DNA of 34,887 nt, from positions 1 through 34,887 of IMG/VR virus record IMGVR_UViG_3300021079_000225, one strand, 5' to 3'. The notes beneath the pieces were generated by a model. That model was not told where the DNA came from and did not search any database. It was given only the letters and a program-made list of their open reading frames with translations. The position numbers and the translations under genes were made by a program. Positions 22,243 to 30,609 of the stretch are shown one piece after another; positions within the stretch are counted from its first letter, which is position 1, and the number at the start of each line of letters is the position of its first letter. Source of the stretch: a virus.

Positions 22243-23880
22243 ATGATAACAATAGGATATTCAACAAGAGAACATAACCCAAAATATATTGAGTACTTAA
22301 AGAAAAGTTCAGGATATAAAAAAATTGAGGTTATTGAAAAAATTAATAATGGGGAGAAATCCCTTTCTCAAGTTTATAACGAAATACTTGAAGAATCAAA
22401 AACCGACATAGTAGTTTTATGTCACGATGACATTTATTTTGATACGACCGCATGGTTTCATAAAATTGAAAAGCATTTTGAAAAAAGTGATTATGGTATT
22501 TTAGGTGTTGCTGGTACCACACATATGTCGGAAACAGGAAGATGGTGGGAAACTAATCGTAGAAAAAACATGATTGGCATTGTTAATCATGAAAGTGGTG
22601 GAAAAAAATGGACATCAAAATACTCAGAAGAATTTGGTAATAACATTAGAGAAACCGTAATTGTTGATGGTGTTTTTATTGCCGTTAATAAACAAAGAAT
22701 TAAAACTAATTTTATAGAAGAATTTAACGGATTCCATTTTTATGATATATCATTTTGTTTTGAAAATCATTTAAAAGGTGTTAAAGTCGGTGTTATAACC
22801 AATATTAGAATAACTCATAAATCAATAGGACAAACCAATGAAAAATGGGAAGAAAATAGGGAATTATTTGTTAAAAAATATGGTGAAAATTTACCAGCAA
22901 AATGTCAATTTGACCCAAATAGAAGAATTAAAGTTTTACTATCTTGTTTATTTTTTAGAGGGTTTACAGGTTCAGAATTATATGTTTATGAACTCGCCAA
23001 AAGTTTAATGAAACTTAATTGTAGTGTAACTGTACTCTCACAAATCGGTGGGCCATTAACAGATATGGCAAAAAAGATAGGGATTAAATGTTTATCTTTT
23101 GAGGAAGCACCAGGGTTTAAACTTGGCGATGGGGTATGGGAATATCAAACACCAAATGGTGTACAAATATCAACTCTTAATGCGTTATATAAAACTTCCG
23201 AAGTTGATTATGATATTGTTCATATCCAACACAAACCTGTTGCAGAAAGAATTATTAATATGTACCCTGAATTAGATAAGGTTTGTACAATTCATTCTGA
23301 AGTAATGTCAAAAGAACTTGAAAATCCAATAATTAATGAAACCATTAAAAAATTCATCGCAATTAGACCTGAAATCAAATCACATTTAATTAATACTTTT
23401 AACGTACCTGAAGAATTAATTGAGGTTATTTATAACCCAATTGATAATGAAAAGTTCCAACCAAAAAATCTTCCATCTGAAAATTATATATTATTTGTTG
23501 GAACAATTGATTACTTAAGAAAAGAATCAATATTAGATTTAATTGAATATACCAGAGAAATTGGTAAAGAATTGTGGTTAGTTGGGGAAAACAATGGAAA
23601 TTATTTAGAAAATATTTTATTGGAACCTCATGTAAAACATTTCCCATCTACTTGGAATATTGAAAATTACATTTTAAAATCATCTGAAACCGCAGGAATT
23701 CAATTAGGTAGAACTACTATTGAAGGTTGGATGTGTGGTAAACCTAGTTGGATTTATAAAGTAGATTCTGATGGATTTATCTTATCTAAAGAAAAATTTG
23801 ACCCACCATCTGATATTGAAAAATATTACACATTAAATGTTGCACAAAAAATAAAAGACGAATATATAAAGATACTATAA
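22243..23880 (+). CDS. Two-domain glycosyltransferase: GT2 (Glyco_tranf_2_5-like) plus GT4
   Basis: 545 aa. Residues 1-220 fit the PF13712-type GT2 group: short first strand MITIGYSTREHNPKYIEYLK, VVLCHDDIYFD (H61-D-D63 as the DxD equivalent), VDGVFIAVNK, FNGFHFYDISFCFE, and a closing HKSIGQTNEKWEENRELF. From about residue 225 a GT-B domain starts (RIKVLLSCLFFRGFTGSELY) with a bound-donor half (ENYILFVGTIDYLRKE, ETAGIQLGRTTIEGWMCGKP) carrying the GT4 E...G motif. Both halves look intact, so one polypeptide may add two successive sugars. No membrane helices. It sits between dut and nadE with zero to one base of spacing. Confidence 0.87.
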   Translation: MITIGYSTREHNPKYIEYLKKSSGYKKIEVIEKINNGEKSLSQVYNEILEESKTDIVVLCHDDIYFDTTAWFHKIEKHFEKSDYGILGVAGTTHMSETGRWWETNRRKNMIGIVNHESGGKKWTSKYSEEFGNNIRETVIVDGVFIAVNKQRIKTNFIEEFNGFHFYDISFCFENHLKGVKVGVITNIRITHKSIGQTNEKWEENRELFVKKYGENLPAKCQFDPNRRIKVLLSCLFFRGFTGSELYVYELAKSLMKLNCSVTVLSQIGGPLTDMAKKIGIKCLSFEEAPGFKLGDGVWEYQTPNGVQISTLNALYKTSEVDYDIVHIQHKPVAERIINMYPELDKVCTIHSEVMSKELENPIINETIKKFIAIRPEIKSHLINTFNVPEELIEVIYNPIDNEKFQPKNLPSENYILFVGTIDYLRKESILDLIEYTREIGKELWLVGENNGNYLENILLEPHVKHFPSTWNIENYILKSSETAGIQLGRTTIEGWMCGKPSWIYKVDSDGFILSKEKFDPPSDIEKYYTLNVAQKIKDEYIKIL

Positions 23881-24659
23881 TGAATAGAATTATTGATTAC
23901 GAAAATTTATCAGAAAAAATTGAAAAGTGGATAAAAGAATACGTTGAGGTGAACGGAATTGAAACTCTTGTTGTTGGTGTTTCAGGAGGAATTGATTCGG
24001 CGGTAGTTTCTACCTTATGTGCAAGAACAGGAATTTCAACTATTGCTGTTGGTATGCCACTAAATTCAAAACCTGAAAACACAAGATTATCTGAAGCACA
24101 ATTAGATTTTCTATCAAAATTAAATGTTAACACAATTGAGGTTGAATTAAGTGAGACATTCAAAAAATTTGAAGTTAGTATACCTAACCATCTCAAATCT
24201 GATTTGTCAAACGCAAATAGTAAATCAAGATTAAGAATGATAACACTGTATCATATTGCCACAACCGTTAAAGGTATTGTTGTTGGAACAGGAAATAAAG
24301 TTGAAGATTTTGGTGTTGGGTTTTTTACTAAGTATGGTGATGGTGGAGTTGATATTTCTCCAATTGCTGACCTATATAAAACAGAGGTTAGAGAACTTAG
24401 TCGTTATTTAGGTATTCCTGAAGAAATAATTAACGCAATCCCAACAGATGGTTTATGGGAAGATGACAGGAATGATGAACAACAAATTGGAGCAACCTAT
24501 GAAGAATTAGAATGGGTGATGGAATATGGTTTAGATAAATGTTCAACCACAGAAAAAGAATATAATATCACTAAGATATTTGAAACTTTTAATAAAAAAA
24601 ATAATCACAAAATGGTACCAGTACCAATTTTTGATTTAAAACAAAATGAGATTATATGA
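23880..24659 (+). CDS. nadE: NH3-dependent NAD+ synthetase
   Basis: 259 aa, near the length of bacterial ammonia-dependent NadE; no glutaminase domain. Converts nicotinate adenine dinucleotide, ATP and ammonia to NAD+. Motifs: PP-loop SGGIDS (35-40) for ATP, SKSRLRMITLYHIA (the R-x-R/M.LY segment), GTGNKVEDFGVGFFTKYGDG for the deamido-NAD pocket and metal, and a C-terminal IPTDGLWEDDRNDEQQIGAT loop. It overlaps the next gene, an NAD-dependent sugar dehydrogenase, in ATGA, and starts one base inside the preceding GT stop. Likely roles are sustaining NAD+ for sugar oxidation, or countering host defences that deplete NAD+. Both are inferred. Confidence 0.94.
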   Translation: MNRIIDYENLSEKIEKWIKEYVEVNGIETLVVGVSGGIDSAVVSTLCARTGISTIAVGMPLNSKPENTRLSEAQLDFLSKLNVNTIEVELSETFKKFEVSIPNHLKSDLSNANSKSRLRMITLYHIATTVKGIVVGTGNKVEDFGVGFFTKYGDGGVDISPIADLYKTEVRELSRYLGIPEEIINAIPTDGLWEDDRNDEQQIGATYEELEWVMEYGLDKCSTTEKEYNITKIFETFNKKNNHKMVPVPIFDLKQNEII

Positions 24660-25813
24660 AAATAGGAATTATTGGTGCAGGAAGATTAGGATTAACTTTC
24701 GCCCTATTATGTGAAAAAAATGGATATGATGTAATCGTATCCGATGTTAGAGAAGATTATGTATTTAACTTAAACCAAAAAATTTGTTTAACAAATGAAC
24801 CCCTGATTCAATCAATGTTACTTGAAGTTAAGAACTTCAGTGCAACAACTAATAATATTGATGTCATACAAAATTCTGATATGATTTTTACATTTGTTGC
24901 AACACCATCAACATTAAATGGAAATTACGATACCACAAAAGTATTTGAAGTTGTTGGTGATTTTTACACAGCATCTTCATCAGGTGTTCCAATTCACAAC
25001 AAAAAATTTATTGTTGGATGTACCACAAATCCTGGAGACGTTGAGCAAATACAAAACAGATTAAATATGTTTAATGTTCAAGTGGCATATAACCCTGAAT
25101 TTATTGCACAAGGAGAGATTGTTAAAGGACTTGAACAATCGGATATTGTTTTAATTGGTACGGAATATACTGAATTATCAAATGAATTAATTGAATTATA
25201 TAATAGAATTCAAACAACAAATGTTAATGCATATGTAATGTCTACAAAGGCCGCTGAAATAACTAAAATAGGTATAAATTGTTTTTTAACCACAAAAATA
25301 AGTTATGCGAATATGATGGGTGATATTATGATTAAGGCGGGAATTCAAGATGAAATTGATATGGTTTTAAATGCAATTGGGGGTGATTCAAGAGTTGGTA
25401 AAAAATATTTAAAATACGGTTTTGGGTTTGGTGGACCGTGTCTACCAAGAGATAATAGAGCTTTAGGTCACTATTCAAAAAATCTTGGTATGGAATTAAA
25501 CTTACCACTAACCGTGGATGAGTTTAATAAGGAACACGCCAGTTTTATTAAAGATTATTATATACAAAAAAACCCTGACAAGGGTGTACCATTTGTTATG
25601 AATTATATTACATATAAAAAAGGAACAGATATATTAGAAGAATCACAACAATACCAATTATGTATTGATTTATTAACTGAAGGGTATTACGTTAATGTAA
25701 TTGAAATTGATTCTGTTGCAAAAAAATTAACTCCAATAAGCGAATCTTATAATAACAGACTTAAATTTTTTAAACCAGGAACAAATCCCGAAGGATATAA
25801 AATTAACTTATAA
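24656..25813 (+). CDS. UDP-sugar 6-dehydrogenase (UDP-Glc/UDP-GlcNAc type)
   Basis: 385 aa. Oxidises the C6 alcohol of a UDP-hexose to the uronic acid using two NAD+. Visible: the Rossmann motif GIIGAGRLGLTFA (4-16), FTFVATPS with the substrate-loop Thr/Pro (79-85), the YNPEFIAQGE segment (145-154), the central Lys/Asn-rich helix (STKAAEITKIGINCFLTTKI), and the catalytic cysteine in GFGFGGPCLPRDNRA (Cys262). It is somewhat shorter than usual UGD/WbpA enzymes (about 390-440). Sequence alone does not tell UDP-Glc from UDP-GlcNAc as substrate. Genes for a WbpB-like oxidoreductase and a WbpD-like acyltransferase downstream favour a WbpA-like role with UDP-GlcNAc. Coupled to nadE by a 4-base overlap. 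Confidence 0.92.
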   Translation: MKIGIIGAGRLGLTFALLCEKNGYDVIVSDVREDYVFNLNQKICLTNEPLIQSMLLEVKNFSATTNNIDVIQNSDMIFTFVATPSTLNGNYDTTKVFEVVGDFYTASSSGVPIHNKKFIVGCTTNPGDVEQIQNRLNMFNVQVAYNPEFIAQGEIVKGLEQSDIVLIGTEYTELSNELIELYNRIQTTNVNAYVMSTKAAEITKIGINCFLTTKISYANMMGDIMIKAGIQDEIDMVLNAIGGDSRVGKKYLKYGFGFGGPCLPRDNRALGHYSKNLGMELNLPLTVDEFNKEHASFIKDYYIQKNPDKGVPFVMNYITYKKGTDILEESQQYQLCIDLLTEGYYVNVIEIDSVAKKLTPISESYNNRLKFFKPGTNPEGYKINL

Positions 25814-25820
25814 TTAAAAT

Positions 25821-26486
25821 ATGAAACTACTAATTAAATTCCCAACAAAAGGTCGTAAACAAAAATTTTTTGAAGTTTTTAACCATTATCAAAATTTATG
25901 TGAAGACTTAGATAATACTTATTTTTTAGTCACATTAGATAATGATGATGAAAATATGAAACTCTCTGAAGTTGAGGAAATGTTTAATACCTTTAAAAAT
26001 GTTAAAGTAATTTATGGTGATAGTACTTCTAAAATACATGCCATTAATAGGGATATTGAAATGATTAACGATTGGGATATTGTTCTATTAGCGTCTGACG
26101 ATATGACACCAAAAGTTAAAGGATATGACAATATCATTCGTAATAAAATGAAAGAACTTTATCCTGACACCGATGGTATTTTATGGTTTAATGATGGTCA
26201 TATGGGAAATAAATTAAATACCTTATGTATTCTTGGAAAAAAATATTACGATAGATTTGGTTATATTTATCATCCCGAATATAAATCAGTTTGGTCTGAT
26301 AATGAATTTATGATGGTAGGTGATTTACTTGGAAAACAAACCTATTTTGACGAAGTTATTATTGAACATGAACATCCTGATTGGGGATATGGTGGTAGAG
26401 ATGATATTCATCAAATCAACTCAAAGAATGAAAATCACGATAGATTACTTTTTGCAAAAAGAAAAGAAAATAATTTTTATCTATGA
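25821..26486 (+). CDS. GT-A glycosyltransferase, 221 aa
   Basis: Starts MKLLIKFPTKGRKQKFFEVF, a GT2-like first strand with the 'ptkGR' loop, followed by LVTLDNDDENM, KIHAINRDIEMINDWDIVLL, and ASDDMTPK as the DxD-type site; the later HPDWGYGGRDD is rich in catalytic-type residues. I read it as a GT2-like enzyme in a small family often seen in phage and marine bacterial glycan loci. No membrane segment. It begins 7 bases after the dehydrogenase stop and ends in an ATGA overlap with the next gene. Substrate unknown. Confidence 0.72.
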   Translation: MKLLIKFPTKGRKQKFFEVFNHYQNLCEDLDNTYFLVTLDNDDENMKLSEVEEMFNTFKNVKVIYGDSTSKIHAINRDIEMINDWDIVLLASDDMTPKVKGYDNIIRNKMKELYPDTDGILWFNDGHMGNKLNTLCILGKKYYDRFGYIYHPEYKSVWSDNEFMMVGDLLGKQTYFDEVIIEHEHPDWGYGGRDDIHQINSKNENHDRLLFAKRKENNFYL

Positions 26487-27133
26487 AAAAAATAATAAGT
26501 TTTTCTCTTTGGGGTAATAACCCAAAATACACTATTGGAGCAATAAAGAACGCCGAATTAACCCCTTTAATTTACCCCGAATGGGTCTCAAGATTTTATT
26601 GTGGAAAATCAGTTCCGGTAGAAATTATTGAAAAATTAAAATCGTTACCACAAACAGAAGTTATTATGATGGAAGTTGATGGTGATTGGACCGGAATGTT
26701 TTGGAGATTTTACGCTTGTAAAGATTCTGATATTATGATTTCAAGAGATGTTGATAGTAGATTAGGTAACAGAGAAAAATTAGCAGTAGACGAGTGGTTA
26801 AAATCGGATAAAGACTTTCATATTATGAGAGACCATCCACATCACGCTACGGAAATATTAGGTGGTATGTGGGGATGTAGAAATGGAATTTTAAATGATA
26901 TTGAGTCAGAGATTATAAAATATAATAAAGGTAATTTTTGGCAAGTTGACCAAAATTTTTTAAAAGAAAAAATTTATCCAAAAATTTTAAAAAATTGTTT
27001 TGTACACGATTCGTTTTTTAAAATTGAAGTTAATTCTAAACAATTCCCATCTGAAAGAATCAACAAAGAGTTTGTTGGTGATGTTTTTGATAAAAATGAC
27101 ATCCGACATCCTGATTATTTTAAATTTTTATAA
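26483..27133 (+). CDS. Probable glycosyltransferase, 216 aa
   Basis: Begins MKKIISFSLWGNNPKYTIGA, a nucleotide-binding-like first strand, then SRFYCGKSVPVEIIEKL, MFWRFYACKDSDIMISRDVD with the DVDSR acidic motif, and HIMRDHPHHATEILGGMWGC. The R-D-x-D-S-R motif plus the later W-Q-V-D-Q segment are characteristic of a group of uncharacterised bacterial glycosyltransferase-like proteins. Cytoplasmic. Overlaps the previous gene by 4 bases. Donor and acceptor cannot be read. Confidence 0.68.
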   Translation: MKKIISFSLWGNNPKYTIGAIKNAELTPLIYPEWVSRFYCGKSVPVEIIEKLKSLPQTEVIMMEVDGDWTGMFWRFYACKDSDIMISRDVDSRLGNREKLAVDEWLKSDKDFHIMRDHPHHATEILGGMWGCRNGILNDIESEIIKYNKGNFWQVDQNFLKEKIYPKILKNCFVHDSFFKIEVNSKQFPSERINKEFVGDVFDKNDIRHPDYFKFL

Positions 27134-27145
27134 AAAAATTAAATT

Positions 27146-27958
27146 ATGAAAATAGATAGAGTTTTACTTGCGAGTAATAATAATAAATTATATTATGAAT
27201 TTTGGAATCATGCCAGTAAAGTGTATCATGAAAAATTTGGATTAAAACCCACTTTAATTTGGGTTGGTACCGAAGAAGAAAAAAAAGAGTGTAATATTTC
27301 AGAGGAATTTGGTGAAGTAATTATTACACAACCAAACGATAATTACCCAATTAATTCACAATGTACTTTGGCCTCATATTGGGCAACTCAATTTTTTCCT
27401 GAAGATGTATGTTTTATTTGTGGAATTGATGAAATTGCATTATCAAGTTGTTTTATAAAAGAAATGGTAAAAGAATATTCAGATGATGATTATTTAATGT
27501 TAATCGCTGACGCATATGGAACCCAACATTGGTCAATCCCAAATAGCGTAAGTCCCAGTGGTTATCATGTTGGTAAAGGTAAAATTTTCTCAGACATTTA
27601 TCAATTTAAAAAAGAATTTGATGAAACCATTGAAATAGTTATGTCTTCCAAAATTTTAGAAAAATATCTTGAGGCCAATAATGGTGGATATGCCTCTGAA
27701 AATTTAAATTGGGGAATGGATGAAACTTATATTAGTTATAAATTACGAGAATACAATGGTGATTTTAAACTTATTAGTTTAAATAATTTTACAATTATGC
27801 AAAATACTCGTATTGAATGTTTTAGAAATACGGAAACTCCATATAATATGGATAAATTAAGAAATGGTGAATATTCACACTCTCATTTATGTAGACCCTT
27901 TAGTAATCATAAAAATTATATTTTAAATATGTTTAACAACATTCCAAAATCAATTTAA
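27146..27958 (+). CDS. Unknown glyco-operon protein, possible GT-A fold
   Basis: 270 aa. I do not recognise the family with certainty. The start MKIDRVLLASNNNKLYYEFW resembles a GT first strand followed by a helix. VCFICGIDEIALSSCFIKEM gives a D-x-E that could act as a DxD, and NLNWGMDETYISYKLREY is similar to late acidic motifs of GT-A enzymes. LIADAYGTQHWSIPNSVSPS and a closing SHLCRPFSNHKNYILNMF add conserved-looking His and Arg residues. The context among glycosyltransferases supports a glycan role. It starts 12 bases after one gene and ends 5 bases before the next. Confidence 0.55.
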   Translation: MKIDRVLLASNNNKLYYEFWNHASKVYHEKFGLKPTLIWVGTEEEKKECNISEEFGEVIITQPNDNYPINSQCTLASYWATQFFPEDVCFICGIDEIALSSCFIKEMVKEYSDDDYLMLIADAYGTQHWSIPNSVSPSGYHVGKGKIFSDIYQFKKEFDETIEIVMSSKILEKYLEANNGGYASENLNWGMDETYISYKLREYNGDFKLISLNNFTIMQNTRIECFRNTETPYNMDKLRNGEYSHSHLCRPFSNHKNYILNMFNNIPKSI

Positions 27959-27963
27959 TTATT

Positions 27964-28563
27964 ATGTACAAATATTCAAAAATAATAGAAATATTAAAAA
28001 GTAAAACAGTTGAGTTAAGACATGACGTTGATATTTCATTAATTTCCGCTTATAAAATGGCTAAATATGAAAAAGAAATGGGTGTTAAATCAATATATTA
28101 TATTAGATTTGATTCAGATTATTATAATGTATTAAGTTATGAAAGTTATAAAATCATTAATTTTTTAATTGAAAACCATGAAATAGGATGTCATGTTGAT
28201 GTTACAAACATTAATGATGAAATTGATTTATTAAATTATTTAAATAGATATAAAAAAATAATTGATTTTAATAAATTTACATTTCACATTAATACTGAAA
28301 AAACAAAATTATTTACAGATGTTGATGGTTATTTAAATAAATCAATACTTAAAAGTGAATATATATCGGATTCAAAAAACACATTTAATAAAAAAATATT
28401 AAATAAAATTATTGAATTGGATGAGTACACTCTATTAATACATCCTGAATGGTGGGATAATAAAGATTTTATATTTAATAAAAATAGTAAAAATGCGTTA
28501 ATCTCATCGATGAGACATAACCGACTAAAAAAAACGGCAATTAATGAAATATTAAAAAAATAA
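27964..28563 (+). CDS. Polysaccharide deacetylase-like (NodB/CE4-type) protein
   Basis: 199 aa. VELRHDVDISLISAYKMAKY (16-35) has the H-D-V-D block (H20, D21, D23) of CE4-like enzymes, GVKSIYYIRFDSDYYN follows as the second strand, and NHEIGCHVDV (71-80) supplies the H...H metal-binding pair (H72, H77). LLIHPEWW near the C-terminus is the usual late histidine motif. In sugar pathways such proteins remove N- or O-acetyl groups. It is shorter than a typical NodB domain plus flanks, with a very Lys/Asn-rich end. Close neighbours are an acyltransferase with two hexapeptide domains and sugar dehydrogenases, so it may edit acetylation of an amino sugar. Directly abuts the next ATG. Confidence 0.75.
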   Translation: MYKYSKIIEILKSKTVELRHDVDISLISAYKMAKYEKEMGVKSIYYIRFDSDYYNVLSYESYKIINFLIENHEIGCHVDVTNINDEIDLLNYLNRYKKIIDFNKFTFHINTEKTKLFTDVDGYLNKSILKSEYISDSKNTFNKKILNKIIELDEYTLLIHPEWWDNKDFIFNKNSKNALISSMRHNRLKKTAINEILKK

Positions 28564-29556
28564 ATGAGCGAAAGATTAAATTTTATTAGAAGTTTATTAG
28601 AAAAAGAAATAACTCCATCAGAAATAGAAATTGGTGAAAATTGTATTATTTGTGATACCGCTAAATTAGGTAATGATGGATTTGGTTTTGAACCCGATGA
28701 GAATGGTAATTTAATTTATTTTCCTCATTTTAAAGGAGTTAAAATTGGTAATAATGTTAGAGTTGGTTCATACACCTGTATTGATAGAGGAAATTTAAAT
28801 GATACAATAATTGGTAATGGTGTTAAAATTGATAATTTAGTTCATATTGCCCATAATGTAAAAATTGGTGATAACACATTAGTAGTTGCTGGTTCGGTAA
28901 TTTGTGGTTCAGTAGTAATTGGTAATAATTCGTTTATTGGTGCTAAATCAGTAATTAGAGAACATTTAAAAATTGGTAATAATGTTACAATAGGAATGGG
29001 GTCAGTAGTGACTAAAAATATTCCAGATGGTGAAACATGGGCCGGAAATCCTGCTAAAAAAATTGATAAGTTTGATTATTTTAAACATAAAACCTCAATT
29101 GTTGAGTCTAAAAATATAGGGAAAAATACTAAAATATGGTCAAATTCTCACATTTGCGAAAATGTTAAAATAGGTATAAATTGTGTTATTGGTGAAAACG
29201 TATATGTTGGTCCAAATGTTATCATAGGTAATAATTGTAAAATCCAAAATAATTCTTTAATTTATGAAGGGGTAACAATAGAAGATGATGTTTTTATTGG
29301 ACCTAATGTAGTAACAACTAATGATTTTAATCCAAGAGTTGGTGGTGATTGGATAAACGACGGTAGATTTAGAAAAACTCTTTTTAAAAAAGGTTGTAAT
29401 ATTGGTGCGAACTCTACAATAATTTGTGGTGTTGAGATTGGTGAAAACTCATTAGTTGGTGCCGGTTCAGTTGTAACAAAAAATGTTCCAAATAATACAG
29501 TTGGATTTGGTAACCCGTATAAAATAAAAAAAAATAAAATTAATTTAAATGACTAA
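28564..29556 (+). CDS. Double left-handed beta-helix acyltransferase (LpxD-like plus WbpD/WlbB-like)
   Basis: 330 aa with two hexapeptide-repeat domains. Residues about 1-165 resemble LpxD: NDGFGFEPDENGN, YTCIDRGNLNDTIIGNG, VKIDNLVHIAHNVKIGDNTL, with the likely catalytic His in AHNV. Residues about 175-325 resemble WbpD/WlbB, the UDP-3-amino-uronate N-acetyltransferase: TKIWSNSHICENVKIG, NNCKIQNNSLIYEGVTIEDD, VFIGPNVVTTNDFNPRVGG, KGCNIGANSTIICGVEIGEN, GAGSVVTKNVPNNTVGFGNP. In P. aeruginosa WbpD acetylates the 3-amino group of a UDP-GlcNAcA derivative with acetyl-CoA. The fusion could acylate two amino groups of one sugar. Neighbours encode a 6-dehydrogenase and a WbpB-like enzyme. Confidence 0.88.
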   Translation: MSERLNFIRSLLEKEITPSEIEIGENCIICDTAKLGNDGFGFEPDENGNLIYFPHFKGVKIGNNVRVGSYTCIDRGNLNDTIIGNGVKIDNLVHIAHNVKIGDNTLVVAGSVICGSVVIGNNSFIGAKSVIREHLKIGNNVTIGMGSVVTKNIPDGETWAGNPAKKIDKFDYFKHKTSIVESKNIGKNTKIWSNSHICENVKIGINCVIGENVYVGPNVIIGNNCKIQNNSLIYEGVTIEDDVFIGPNVVTTNDFNPRVGGDWINDGRFRKTLFKKGCNIGANSTIICGVEIGENSLVGAGSVVTKNVPNNTVGFGNPYKIKKNKINLND

Positions 29557-29599
29557 TGAAGAATTACTAATATTATTAGAAAATAATTTTAATATATGA
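29549..29599 (+). CDS. Bridging mini-ORF MTNEELLILLENNFNI
   Basis: 16 codons: starts 5 bases before the stop of the acyltransferase gene and ends in an ATGA overlap with the next gene. It fills the only gap of more than 20 bases in this part of the operon. It may be a coupling peptide that carries ribosomes across, or the leftover start of a deleted gene; the WbpE-type aminotransferase expected here in a complete pathway is missing. It could also be chance. Confidence 0.3.
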   Translation: MTNEELLILLENNFNI

Positions 29600-30609
29600 A
29601 AAAACATAAAGTTGGTATAATTGGTTGTGGAGTAATACTACCAAGACATATTGAATCAATAGAATCTAATGATAATTTTGAATTAGTTTCGTTATGTGAT
29701 ATCCAAGAGGATTTGGTAAAAGAAACATCTAAAAAATATAATACAAATCATTTTACTAATTACAAAGAAATGATTAAAAATTCAGATATAAATTTTGTAA
29801 CAATTGCAACCCCAAACTCACTTCACTATGAACAAGCAATTTTTGCAATGGAAAATGGGTGTGATGTCCTAATTGAAAAACCAGTTTCTTTTTCTAAAAA
29901 AGAAATTTTAGAGTTAATAGAAATTTCAAAAAAAAATAATAGAAAAGCGTATTGTGTGTTGCAAGTGAGGTTAAATCCAACCGTAGAATTTTTAAAAGAA
30001 ATTTTATTTAATAATATATTAGGAGATATTAGGTCAGTTAATTTTATCCAAAGATGGCAAAGACCTGTTGAGTATTTTACAGGATGGAGGTCATATCCAA
30101 AAATAGGTGGTGGAACTTTATATGAGGTGGGTATTCATTATTTAGATATTATACAACATGTGTTTGGTCAACCAATTGTACATAGTTCTAAAATATATAA
30201 AACAAAACACGTTTCGGTTGATATTGAAGATACAATTTATTCTATTTTAGATTTTGGTAATTTTGGTGGTACTTGTGAAGTTACAATTGCTGCCGAACCA
30301 AGTAATTTAGAATGTTCAATTTCTGTTTTAGGTTCAAACGGATTTGTTAAAATTGGTGGTAAATCTTTAAATGTAATTGAATCGGGAACTTTTTTATCTT
30401 ATGGACATCAAAAAGAATTTGAAAGAATTAAAAAGAAGTATTCAATATCTGTAGAACCCAATAATTATGGCTCTTATCAAGGTTCGTGCCCTAACCACCC
30501 ATATGTTTATCAAAATTTAAATCAGTTTAAACTTGAGGAGTCAATAAATGTTATAGAGCTAATTGAAGAAATTTATAATAAATCAAATATTAAATATAAT
30601 CGTATATGA
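29596..30609 (+). CDS. Gfo/Idh/MocA oxidoreductase, WbpB/WlbA-like
   Basis: 337 aa. The N-terminal Rossmann fold starts HKVGIIGCGVILPRHIESIE, followed by VTIATPNSLHYEQAIFAMEN and the family signature DVLIEKPVSFSKKEILELIE with the catalytic Lys in EKP. The C-terminal alpha/beta domain has QRWQRPVEYFTGWRSYPKIG, GGTLYEVGIHYLDIIQHVFG with the catalytic-type His, and SVDIEDTIYSILDFG. These features are close to WbpB/WlbA, which oxidise C3 of UDP-GlcNAc-uronate to the 3-keto sugar with NAD+ recycled by 2-oxoglutarate. The next step needs a PLP aminotransferase (WbpE), which I do not see in the window. The stop overlaps the next ATG by 4 bases. Confidence 0.85.
   Translation: MKKHKVGIIGCGVILPRHIESIESNDNFELVSLCDIQEDLVKETSKKYNTNHFTNYKEMIKNSDINFVTIATPNSLHYEQAIFAMENGCDVLIEKPVSFSKKEILELIEISKKNNRKAYCVLQVRLNPTVEFLKEILFNNILGDIRSVNFIQRWQRPVEYFTGWRSYPKIGGGTLYEVGIHYLDIIQHVFGQPIVHSSKIYKTKHVSVDIEDTIYSILDFGNFGGTCEVTIAAEPSNLECSISVLGSNGFVKIGGKSLNVIESGTFLSYGHQKEFERIKKKYSISVEPNNYGSYQGSCPNHPYVYQNLNQFKLEESINVIELIEEIYNKSNIKYNRI

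Noticed and set aside
24656-30609. Interpretation as a host chromosomal capsule/O-antigen locus rather than phage
   Set aside because: No flippase, polymerase, Wzz or any membrane protein is present, and the same operon holds dut and a phage-type exonuclease and is close to PolB and fibre genes; a prophage or phage setting fits better.
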